A DNA stretch of 5,435 nt. Source: an uncultured Solobacterium sp. (GTDB taxonomy: Bacteria > Bacillota_I > Bacilli_A > Erysipelotrichales > Erysipelotrichaceae). The position numbers and the translations under genes are program-made. Positions 1-5,435 of this stretch are shown here, in pieces; within the stretch, counting starts at the first letter, position 1; the number at the start of each line of letters is the position of its first letter. The stretch covers positions 1 through 5,435 of the forward strand of contig CAKMPP010000061.1 in NCBI GenBank assembly GCA_927911475.1, given 5' to 3'. Below the pieces are notes generated by a model. The model saw only the letters and a program-made list of their open reading frames with translations. It searched no databases and was not told the DNA's origin.

Positions 1-51
1 AAAATATAATGATTGTTCGTCATACTGACGTAATACATCTTTCAGTTTCAT
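1..51 (-). CDS. Start of an unidentified gene, cut by the left edge
   Basis: An ATG at 49-51 opens a frame that stays open to the window edge and reads MKLKDVLRQYDEQSLYF (17 residues). A GGGAG ribosome binding site sits 5 nt upstream (57-61), which is the main reason to believe the start. The gene lies just beyond the terminator that closes the fumarate-reductase-like gene, with only about 20 nt between hairpin and start codon. It is therefore either expressed by read-through or from a promoter inside the upstream gene; I see no clear -35/-10 pair in the gap. The visible residues look like a soluble, charged N-terminus with no signal peptide. The product cannot be identified from 17 residues. 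Confidence 0.6.
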   Translation of the reverse strand, partial: MKLKDVLRQYDEQSLYF

Positions 52-70
52 ATGTTCTCCCGTTGTACAT

Positions 71-95
71 AAAAGGATACCTCATCGGTATCCTT
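71..95 (-). terminator. Intrinsic terminator after the fumarate-reductase-like gene
   Basis: On the minus strand a 9-bp perfect stem (AAGGATACC / GGTATCCTT) with a 5-nt loop (GATGA) is followed by a short T tract whose first bases overlap the 3' arm (CCTTTTATG). It begins 13 nt after the stop codon at 109-111. The stem is moderately strong and the T tract short, so some read-through into the next gene is plausible. This is seen directly in the sequence; termination itself is inferred. Confidence 0.75.
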
Positions 96-108
96 GATGT
101 AAATGTAA

Positions 109-1986
109 TTATTTAGCGTTATCTGCTGCGCTTTGTCCAGCGATTCTACCGAATACTGTAAAGTCAGCTACAGCGTTACCACCTAAACGGTTAGCGCCAT
201 GAACACCACCAGTCACTTCACCAGCAGCGAATAATCCAGAGATTACTTCTCCCTTTTCGTTTAATACTTCTGCCTTAGGATTGATTACGATACCACCCAT
301 TGTATGGTGAACAGCAGGTGTAATCTTAATTGCATAATAAGGAGCTGCAGTTAAAGGATTTGCGAAGCTTGTACGGTTGAATTCCGCATCACTCTTAGCT
401 TCTACTGCTTGATTCCAAGTATTCATTGTGCTTACGAATGTCGTTTCATCAACACCCATAGCCTTTGCGAGTTCTTCATATGTAGCACCTGTTACTGTAT
501 AACCAGACTTGATATATCCAGCGATAACAGCAGACTTATCAACCATTGACTGGTCAACAACTAACCACGCGCTCTTGTCTGGTTGGGCGATGATAGCTGC
601 AGATACCTTATCACGTGTAGAAACTTCATCATAGAATCTCTTGCCTTCAGCGTTAACTAAGATAGCACCATCTCCACGAAGACCTTCAGTGATTAAGTGT
701 GCATTGCCATCTTCTTCAATGTGTACTGTTGGGTGAATCTGAATTTGATCCATATCTACTGTAGCAGCACCTACTGCTGTAGCCATTTCAATACCTTGAC
801 CCTGAGCACCTTCTGCATTTGTTGTCGCAAAGCCCTTTAATTCTGGCTTGTACTTTTCAACCATTTCAGCGTTAGCACCGAATCCACCAGTTGCGATTAC
901 AACTGACTTCGCATTAATTGTGACCTTATGACCATCCTTACCTGTAGCCTTGATACCAACTGCCTTACCATCCTTCATAATGATTTCGTTAGCTGTTGTG
1001 TCAAATAAGAACTGCACATTACGATCTTGTAAGTTCTTTTCTAAGATTGGAACGATATAAGCACCAACAGCAGTTACCTTGCCATCAGCGTTTACTGGAC
1101 GGTGAATTCTCTTAACAGAAGCACCACCAAATGCACCAACGTTCTTAACTTCTGCACCGATAGATGCTAACCATTCAATAGCAGCTGCAGAATTTTCCGC
1201 AAGAGTCTTAACAAGTTCTGGGTTGTTCTTACCCTTACCACCGATTAAATGTATCTAAATTACCATTAATTCAACAGAATCAAAGTATCCCTGTGGGTTT
1301 GCTTGGTATGCATCCCATTGTGACTTAACTGTAGCTGCTAAAGCTGTAATTGTTTCGTTATCTGCAAACTTCTCTGCTGCAGTCGCTAATGTCTTTTCAA
1401 CACCTGCAGCTTCTTTAAATTCATTCTTATCTTGGTATGGTGTCTTAGCCGCATTCATACCACCAGTTGAGCGTACAGAGTTACCACCAGCAATTGGTTG
1501 GCTTTCTACTACGATAACTTTCTTACCTGCATCTGTTGCAGTAATAGCAGCTGTCATACCAGCTCCACCTGCACCAACTACAACAACGTCTACTGTTTCT
1601 TCAATATCCTTTGCCTTCGTTGTGCTTGTATTCTTGCTTACTAAATCTGATGGTTCAAGTCCTGCTTGTTTCAAAGCTGCTGTAGCTGCTTCGATGATAG
1701 CCTTGGATGTCTGTGTAGCACCTGATACACCGTCAACTTCTAATGAGTTAGCTGCGACGATTGCACCTGGCATTGTTTCTGCTGCCTTTGAACCAATACC
1801 ATTTGTTTCATGAGACGCATCAACTTCTACCTTAGTGATTGTCTTATCTTTGATTGTTAAAGTAACTTTAACTGGGTTTTCCTTGTCATGACCAAATGCT
1901 TCACCAGTATATGTCTTACCTGTTGAGCATCCTACAAGTGACAAAGCCATTGTTGCACTAGCTAATAATGCTGTTAACTTTTTCAT
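109..1986 (-). pseudogene. Fumarate-reductase-type flavoprotein lipoprotein (FMN-binding + FAD domains), interrupted by an in-frame TAG
   Basis: The gene encodes a two-domain anaerobic respiratory reductase of the flavocytochrome c / fumarate reductase / urocanate reductase family. Residues 1-20 are a lipoprotein signal peptide ending in LVGC (Cys20), so the mature protein should be anchored outside the membrane. An FMN_bind domain (about 25-108) carries DGVSGAT (85-91), where ApbE-type transferases attach FMN to the Thr. The FAD Rossmann motif GAGGAG is at 138-143 and Glu161 ends its second strand. Catalytic-region hallmarks follow: HPT (His418), EGLRGDG (434-440), TRD (Arg458), HHTMGG and NRLGG (Arg600). 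The frame is broken at codon 244 by TAG (1255-1257), after SVELMVI. The same frame then resumes with LIGGKGKNNPELV, which is family-like sequence; total span is 626 codons. The start at 1984-1986 has a strong AGGGAGGG site (1990-1997). The substrate (fumarate, urocanate or another enoate) is not resolved. The family call is firm; whether the gene is really broken is uncertain. Confidence 0.88.
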
Positions 1987-1998
1987 TTTCCCTCCCTG

Positions 1999-2018
1999 TT
2001 ATGAGTAATCCCTCATAA
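1999..2018 (-). promoter_or_regulatory. Inverted repeat TTATGAG–N6–CTCATAA, possible operator or 5'-leader hairpin
   Basis: A perfect 7-bp inverted repeat with a 6-nt spacer lies immediately upstream of the ribosome binding site of the reductase gene. A third copy of the heptamer (CTCATAA on the plus strand, 2056-2062) abuts the candidate -35 box. Two copies downstream and one upstream of a promoter is an arrangement typical of repressor or activator binding sites. I do not recognise the motif as a Crp/Fnr, Rex or CcpA site. It could alternatively act as a weak RNA hairpin next to the Shine-Dalgarno. Confidence 0.4.
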
Positions 2019-2026
2019 GCCATACT

Positions 2027-2055
2027 ATCGTAACATCTATAGAATCATGTGACAA
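2027..2055 (-). promoter_or_regulatory. Candidate sigma-A promoter for the reductase gene
   Basis: On the minus strand TTGTCA (2050-2055) and TACGAT (2027-2032) are separated by exactly 17 nt. They match the -35 and -10 consensus at 5/6 and 4/6 positions. The predicted start of transcription would fall around 2015-2022, giving a leader of about 30-35 nt that contains the TTATGAG inverted repeat. Two TATAAT hexamers further upstream (in 2061-2100) are better -10 matches but lack a fitting -35, so they remain alternatives. A promoter is needed here because the preceding operon ends in a terminator. Confidence 0.45.
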
Positions 2056-2120
2056 CTCATAATATTATATTCTTTTTCGCTCTTCCCATTATAATTGTAT
2101 CAACCCAAAGTTTCATCACT

Positions 2121-2145
2121 AAAAATGATAGGTATCCCTATCATT
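2121..2145 (-). terminator. Intrinsic terminator after degV, closing the rsfS–degV operon
   Basis: The minus strand shows a 9-bp perfect stem (AATGATAGG / CCTATCATT) with a GATA tetraloop, followed by a T tract (ATTTTTAG) overlapping the end of the stem. It starts 11 nt after the degV stop codon at 2157-2159. The plus strand lacks a T tract after the stem, so the hairpin reads as a minus-strand terminator. Confidence 0.8.
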
Positions 2146-2156
2146 GAAAATATGTA

Positions 2157-3059
2157 TTATGCAATTTTTTCAATTACAGAACGATCTTTACCCCAGAAGA
2201 ACAATGTGACTGTTCCAGGCCCTGTATGCGCGCCAATAATTGGTCCAATATTGAAGATAGTAATCTTTCCTTTTGTATTTGGAAACTTCTCTTCGACTAA
2301 CTCTTTTACCGCATTCGCATCTTCTAAACAATTACTGTGAGAGATAAAGACTTTCCAATTATAGTCATGACCATTCTCGGCATATTCTTCCATCTTTTCT
2401 ACGATGGCACGCATTACTTTTTTCTTACCATGGACTTTCTGACGTACAACAAGCTTCCCTTTTGAATCCACCTGCATTAACGGACAAATTCGCAACATAT
2501 TACCAATGGTTCCTGCCGTCTTTGAGATTCTTCCACCGCGGATAAAGAAAGTTAAATCGCCTGAGAAAAACCATGCATGACATTCTAATTTATGTGCTTC
2601 AATCCATTCATGAAGTGTATCAATATCCATGCCAGACTCCTGGAGTTCCTTTGCCTTTTCTACAAGTAATCCAAAACCTGAAGAAGCGTTCTTAGAATCC
2701 ACGACATAGATTTTACGTTCTGGATATTTTTCACACAGTGCTTCTGCCGCCATGCGTGCAGAGTTATAGGTACCAGAGATTCCAGAAGATAATGTAAAGT
2801 GCAATAAGTCATTTCCTTCTTTTAAAATACTCTCAAAAAAATTTTCGTAACCAATCTGGTTCATCTGTGAAGTACGTGTCATTGCACCATCTACCATTGC
2901 TTGATAGAAGTCACTAGCGGATACAGATTCAAATAAGTCATCTGTATATGTGGTATCTGCTAGTTCATATTCAAAACATAGATATGGAATACTTCGTTCT
3001 TCAAAATATTGTTTATTCAAATCAGCTGGTGAACAAGCTGATATAACATATGGTCTCAT
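2157..3059 (-). CDS. DegV family fatty-acid-binding protein (FakB-like)
   Basis: A 300-residue cytoplasmic protein of the DegV family, whose characterised FakB members hold a fatty acid for phosphorylation by the kinase FakA, feeding phospholipid synthesis. Family hallmarks occur in order: TRTSQ (61-65), SSGISGTYNSA (91-101), VVDSKNASSGFG (119-130), RGGRISK (174-180) and GPIIGAHTGPG (272-282). His278 sits where FakB proteins have their conserved histidine. The length is typical of the family and the frame is intact. The ATG at 3057-3059 follows an AAGGGGGGAG ribosome binding site. It lies 34 nt after nth and is the last gene of the operon, with a terminator behind it. No fakA kinase is visible here; genomes often carry several degV copies at unrelated sites, so the bound lipid cannot be predicted. 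The family assignment is firm; the FakB role is inferred. Confidence 0.93.
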   Translation of the reverse strand: MRPYVISACSPADLNKQYFEERSIPYLCFEYELADTTYTDDLFESVSASDFYQAMVDGAMTRTSQMNQIGYENFFESILKEGNDLLHFTLSSGISGTYNSARMAAEALCEKYPERKIYVVDSKNASSGFGLLVEKAKELQESGMDIDTLHEWIEAHKLECHAWFFSGDLTFFIRGGRISKTAGTIGNMLRICPLMQVDSKGKLVVRQKVHGKKKVMRAIVEKMEEYAENGHDYNWKVFISHSNCLEDANAVKELVEEKFPNTKGKITIFNIGPIIGAHTGPGTVTLFFWGKDRSVIEKIA

Positions 3060-3093
3060 TAGTTCTCCCCCCTTTTAAAATAGAGATGAAAGG

Positions 3094-3746
3094 TTATTTT
3101 GTTTTAGGTGGTGTTAAATTCTTTTGTTTTTCATGACAGCCATTCACGAATGGACAACGGTAACACTCTGGATTACGCGCATGACAGAGATAGCGTCCGA
3201 AGAATATCATCTGATGATGTGTTTTGATCCAATGTTCACGTGGAATCTTACGCATCAGTTTACGCTCAATTTTCTCTACATCATCCTTTTGATAACATAG
3301 TCCTAGTCTTCTGGAGATACGTGCCACATGAGTATCTACCGCAATGCTTGGAATATTGAAACATTCAGCCAAGATCACATTGGCACATTTTCTACCAATA
3401 CCAGGTAATGTCGTTAATTCTTCCATCGTTTGTGGTACTTTTCCATCAAACTGTTCTACAACACCTTTGGCAAATCCTACGATTTGCTTTGCCTTATTGC
3501 GATATAACCCAAGGGATGCGATATATTTCTCAACATCCTTGTTGGTGCTTTGGCTAATTCATATGGAGATGGATACGCTTTAAATAATGCAGGTGTTACT
3601 CGATTAACAGATACGTCTGTTGTTTGGGCAGACAGGATTACCGCAACAGATAATTCATAGGGATTACGATGCGTCAATTCACAATGTGCGTTTGGATGTA
3701 ACTTTTGTAAATAATCCAAAATAAATGGTACTGATAAACGCTCCAT
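3094..3746 (-). pseudogene. nth: Endonuclease III (DNA glycosylase/AP lyase), broken by a -1 frameshift
   Basis: Nth removes oxidised pyrimidines from DNA and cuts the abasic site in base-excision repair. The frame starts at ATG 3744-3746, overlapping the dnaD stop by one base, with a GGAG-type site inside the dnaD end. It reads MERLSVPFIL through PYELAKA (residue 67), including the family motif VAVILSAQTTDVSVN. A single base is then missing near 3546/3547. After it the correct protein resumes in the other frame (NKDVEKYIASLGLYRNKAKQ) and runs to TAA at 3094. The restored protein would be 217 aa. Its helix-hairpin-helix LPGIGRK places the catalytic Lys at 120 and VDTHVAR places Asp at 138, the positions of the E. 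coli enzyme. The [4Fe-4S] motif C-X6-C-X2-C-X5-C ends the domain at about 188-204. Everything except the one base is intact, so a sequencing error or a very fresh mutation is likely. Confidence 0.9.
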
Positions 3747-4282
3747 TACTTCTTCTCCACTCCTACAGAATCTGCCGTGATATTCTTCTGTTTCCAATCA
3801 GATAAAATCTTTTCAATATATCCTAAGTTTAGATGTTGGTACGCACTGGCTTCACGTAATGCCGCAATAATCAGACGTTTGTCTGTCACTTTATTCCAAT
3901 CACTAATTTTCTGCATTTCATTTTGGCTTAACGTTCTGCCAAATTCTGTTTCAAACGTATCGATGAGTGAACGATCTAGAATATTTTCAACTCTTGCGAT
4001 ATCCGTTTCAAATAGTCCTGATAAGTCAAAAACAACAGCTCTTGCGGAAGCTTTAATCTTTAAATACTTCTTTGCACAAAGTGCTGAAATAACACGGTTT
4101 AATTCCTCTTCTTGTATTCCTGTTTTTTCTCTAAGGGCATCCATCGTAATTTCAATACGATTTTGATTCATAAAATCAATGAGTAAAACAATGACAAGCT
4201 CGACACTATCTATACCAAGCAAGCCCATTTGATCAAGTATCCAATCTCGATGATTTACATATTTTTGTTCATACCACTTCAT
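3746..4282 (-). CDS. dnaD: DnaD-like replication initiation/restart protein
   Basis: A 178-residue DnaD-family protein. In Bacillus, DnaD acts with DnaB and DnaI in loading the replicative helicase at oriC and at PriA-marked restart sites. The N-terminal part (about 1-95) looks like the winged-helix DDBH1 domain. The C-terminal DDBH2 domain (about 108-168) begins FETEFGRTLSQNEMQKI and contains YIEKILSDW, a perfect YxxxIxxxW DNA-binding signature (Tyr155, Ile159, Trp163). It is shorter than B. subtilis DnaD (about 230 aa), mainly lacking a long tail. The ATG at 4280-4282 has an AAGGGAG site (4290-4296) overlapping the stop of the preceding gene. Its own TAA overlaps the nth start as TAATG, suggesting translational coupling. 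The dnaD–nth adjacency is also found in B. subtilis, supporting the call. Confidence 0.9.
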   Translation of the reverse strand: MKWYEQKYVNHRDWILDQMGLLGIDSVELVIVLLIDFMNQNRIEITMDALREKTGIQEEELNRVISALCAKKYLKIKASARAVVFDLSGLFETDIARVENILDRSLIDTFETEFGRTLSQNEMQKISDWNKVTDKRLIIAALREASAYQHLNLGYIEKILSDWKQKNITADSVGVEKK

Positions 4283-4294
4283 ATATGTACTCCC

Positions 4295-4987
4295 TTATAA
4301 CTGTTTTAATAATTCTTGGAATGCAAGATGCGATGTAACTGTAAACTCTGGTTTTATATCACTGTTACTTTCTTCGTTGCTTGGATGATACCAACAGGTA
4401 TGAATCCCTGCACGTATACCTCCAGCAATATCACTCGTCAATGAATCGCCGATGATAATGACTTCATCAGGATTTTTTGTTGGAATTCTATCAAAGACAT
4501 AATTGAAAAATTCAATCTGTGGTTTTTCATATCCGATTTCATCTGAGATAAAGATTCCATCAAAGAATTCTTCGATATGTGCTTTGGCAATCTTCTGACG
4601 TTGTAGTTGTTTAACACCATTGGTAACGAGGTATTGCTTATATTCTGGGTGTAGTTTCTTTACAGTTTCATATGCCTCGGGCATAAAGACAACTGTATCT
4701 AGCAATCCATTTAAGTATACTTGGTTAAACTCTTCAACACGAGTAGTCTCCACACCAATTTTAGTAAAGAAATCCACAAAGCGTTCTACAAGTAGTTTCT
4801 CTTTTGTGATTTCACCCTTTTCAAGTTTGCACCAATAGACATCATTAATTCCTTCATACATGTGTAGAAGTTCATCTGTGATTTCACCATAGCCAAACTT
4901 TCTAAATGTATTTTTTAATGAGTTTTCTGCACTACGATGGAAATTTAATATCGTACCATCGATATCCCACAGAATTGTCTTAATCAT
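4295..4987 (-). CDS. HAD-superfamily phosphatase of the YjjG/YfnB (noncanonical pyrimidine nucleotidase) type
   Basis: A 230-residue cytoplasmic haloacid-dehalogenase hydrolase with all four motifs. Motif I is DIDGT (nucleophile Asp8, general acid Asp10), motif II is VTNG (Thr122), motif III is Lys155 in GYEKP, and motif IV is GDSLTSDIAGG (Asp181, Asp186). The helical cap (about 15-100) is of the C1 type. The stretch GDSLTSDIAGGIRAGIHTCW, followed by an aromatic-His-Pro, closely resembles the YjjG/YfnB subgroup, which dephosphorylates 5'-nucleoside monophosphates and clears noncanonical pyrimidines. The ATG at 4985-4987 has an AAAGGTGG ribosome binding site (4997-5004). The stop lies 12 nt before dnaD. 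The HAD phosphatase call is certain; the nucleotide substrate is inferred from family resemblance. Confidence 0.9.
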   Translation of the reverse strand: MIKTILWDIDGTILNFHRSAENSLKNTFRKFGYGEITDELLHMYEGINDVYWCKLEKGEITKEKLLVERFVDFFTKIGVETTRVEEFNQVYLNGLLDTVVFMPEAYETVKKLHPEYKQYLVTNGVKQLQRQKIAKAHIEEFFDGIFISDEIGYEKPQIEFFNYVFDRIPTKNPDEVIIIGDSLTSDIAGGIRAGIHTCWYHPSNEESNSDIKPEFTVTSHLAFQELLKQL

Positions 4988-5010
4988 ATTGGTCTACCAC
5001 CTTTCGTTTG

Positions 5011-5037
5011 AAAAGAAGATGTTATTAAAACATCTTC
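5011..5037 (-). terminator. Intergenic hairpin between rsfS and the HAD gene, possible weak terminator or attenuator
   Basis: The minus strand shows a 9-bp perfect stem (GAAGATGTT / AACATCTTC) with a 5-nt loop (TTAAT), followed directly by TTTTC. It starts 7 nt after the rsfS stop. The stem is AT-rich and the T tract has only four bases, so it is probably a partial terminator or an RNA-processing/stability element that lowers expression of the downstream genes. No promoter is evident in the 57-nt gap. Confidence 0.45.
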
Positions 5038-5044
5038 ATATTTG

Positions 5045-5341
5045 TTACATTGTTTCTTGTGGCTGATCAGCCCATAAAGCTTCTAAGCGATATGTACTTC
5101 TAGCATCTTCTGTAAAGATATGTACAACCACTTCATTCATGTCAATAAGTACCCAAGTTGATTCCCTTTCACCTTCACGAAGGCGTACATCAAAACCATT
5201 CTTCGTTACTTCTTTTTCAACAAATTCTACAAGTGAATTTGCGTGTCTAGGATTCTTTGCAGTACAGATGACATAATAGTCTGTATATGCATTGACATTG
5301 CGGATATCGATTGTCACGATATTCTCTGCCAATTTTTTCAT
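5045..5341 (-). CDS. rsfS: Ribosomal silencing factor RsfS (RsfA/Iojap family), N-terminus apparently frameshifted
   Basis: RsfS binds ribosomal protein uL14 on the 50S subunit and blocks subunit joining under nutrient limitation. The 98-residue frame contains the family core: AENIVTIDIRNVNAYTDYYVICTAKNPRHANSL at about 5-37, then REGERESTWVLIDMNEVVVHIF (55-76) and the C-terminal YRLEALWADQP. Most family members are 105-120 residues and start about 12-20 residues earlier. The ATG at 5339-5341 has no Shine-Dalgarno and is preceded directly by an in-frame TAG. A perfect AAGGAGGGG site instead serves an ATG at 5379-5381 in another frame. The codons just before this start read TLDEK in that other frame, resembling the usual ALDDK-type lead-in to KAENI. 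This start is therefore probably an artefact of an extra A in a run of six (5333-5338) plus further damage upstream. Gene identity is secure; the start is not. Confidence 0.88.
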   Translation of the reverse strand: MKKLAENIVTIDIRNVNAYTDYYVICTAKNPRHANSLVEFVEKEVTKNGFDVRLREGERESTWVLIDMNEVVVHIFTEDARSTYRLEALWADQPQETM

Positions 5342-5396
5342 CTAATGTATGACTGTACTAAAATTCAGTAATTTCAGACATGTTTTTCCCCTCCTT
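5340..5396 (-). other. rsfS: Probable true RBS and start region of rsfS, out of frame with its body
   Basis: AAGGAGGGG (5388-5396) is the best ribosome binding site in the window and sits 6 nt before ATG at 5379-5381. That ATG reads MSEITEF and then meets TAG (5358-5360). The same frame continues YSHTLDEK up to the six-A run where the RsfS body lies one base out of phase. Removing one T from the TTTT run at 5360-5363 (plus-strand AAAA) gives MSEITEFSTVIH, a plausible helix for an RsfS N-terminus. I infer at least two or three small indels between 5333 and 5363. An alternative is a real 7-codon leader peptide, which I consider less likely. Confidence 0.5.
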
Positions 5397-5435
5397 TTTC
5401 GAGTATGTATTTTTTTCGCATCCGCAAGGACATAT
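5374..5435 (-). CDS. Possible 3' end of an upstream gene overlapping the rsfS start
   Basis: One minus-strand frame is open from the right edge to TGA at 5374-5376 and ends KKYILEKGGEKHV. It would overlap the upstream rsfS ATG by 8 nt (ATGTCTGA), a common arrangement in tight operons. In many Firmicutes the gene before rsfS is yqeK or nadD, so a YqeK C-terminus is a reasonable guess. All three minus frames are open across this short stretch, however, so coding is not proven, and no diagnostic motif is visible. Confidence 0.3.
   Translation of the reverse strand, partial: MSLRMRKKYILEKGGEKHV

Noticed and set aside
1622..1813. Plus-strand open frame of 63 codons opposite the reductase N-terminus.
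   Set aside because: It lies entirely antisense to well-supported coding sequence, has no ribosome binding site or recognisable product, and is explained by codon bias of the opposite strand.
1987..2156. Riboswitch or small RNA in the 170-base gap upstream of the reductase gene.
   Set aside because: The gap is accounted for by the degV terminator, a candidate promoter and a short leader; no known riboswitch core or sizeable conserved-looking fold was seen.
2095..2340. Plus-strand open frame of 81 codons crossing the degV terminator and degV 3' end.
   Set aside because: Its composition is that of an antisense shadow of degV, it runs through a terminator hairpin, and no Shine-Dalgarno precedes it.
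3540..3550. Programmed ribosomal frameshift in nth.
   Set aside because: No slippery heptamer or run is present at the junction (GCACCAACAAGG on the minus strand) and no downstream stem-loop is obvious; nth is not known to use frameshifting.
3777..4166. Plus-strand open frame of 129 codons opposite dnaD.
   Set aside because: dnaD on the minus strand has a clear signature motif and RBS; the antisense translation is Ser/Phe/Ile-rich with no family resemblance.
4438..4620. Minus-strand open frame of 60 codons inside the HAD gene in another frame.
   Set aside because: It is contained within the intact HAD coding sequence, which has all four catalytic motifs in its own frame.
1255..5360. TAG reassignment (both disruptive stops, in the reductase gene and at the rsfS start, are TAG, while all genuine ends of the six main genes are TAA).
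   Set aside because: Reading TAG as sense would not fix either gene: the residues around the reductase TAG do not fit the family without a frame change, and rsfS still needs a frameshift. nth contains no TAG lesion at all. Two TAGs are too few to argue for recoding.
1..5435. CRISPR array, insertion sequence, tRNA or phage features.
   Set aside because: No regularly spaced direct repeats, transposase motifs, terminal inverted repeats or tRNA-like cloverleaf were found by eye on either strand.

Overview
The window is AT-rich and every convincing gene lies on the minus strand, so transcription runs from the right edge (5435) toward the left edge (1). G-rich ribosome binding sites, a Firmicutes-style dnaD–nth gene pair, a DegV-family protein and a surface lipoprotein flavin reductase point to a low-GC Gram-positive anaerobe. 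Erysipelotrichia-like gut or oral Firmicutes is my best guess, but this is inferred from protein style and gene content and is not proven.

Reading in the direction of transcription, the right end holds the last codons of a possible upstream gene. It is followed by rsfS (ribosomal silencing factor), a small intergenic hairpin, a YjjG/YfnB-type HAD phosphatase, dnaD, nth (endonuclease III) and a DegV fatty-acid-binding protein. The gaps between the last four genes are short: 12 nt, a 1-nt overlap, and 34 nt. They look like one housekeeping operon, which closes with a good intrinsic terminator at 2121-2145. A 170-base intergenic region follows, holding that terminator, a candidate promoter and a repeated heptamer (TTATGAG). 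It leads into a separate transcription unit encoding a large secreted lipoprotein with an FMN-binding domain and a fumarate-reductase-type flavoprotein domain. This unit ends in another intrinsic terminator at 71-95. The start of one more gene on the same strand is cut by the left edge.

The most notable thing is that three of the six substantial genes are broken by small lesions at or beside short homopolymer runs, while their protein sequence is otherwise well conserved. The fumarate-reductase-like gene has an in-frame TAG with the reading frame resuming in phase. nth has a single -1 frameshift; restoring one base puts the catalytic Lys and Asp at residues 120 and 138. rsfS has its strong ribosome binding site and apparent N-terminus out of frame with the body of the protein. 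This pattern fits either uncorrected long-read or draft-assembly errors or very recent gene decay, and sequence alone cannot separate the two. I did not find a convincing undescribed multi-gene system. The best biological leads are the probably extracellular flavin-based reductase with its own possible operator, and the linkage of a nucleotide house-cleaning phosphatase with a pyrimidine-repair glycosylase and a replication-restart protein.
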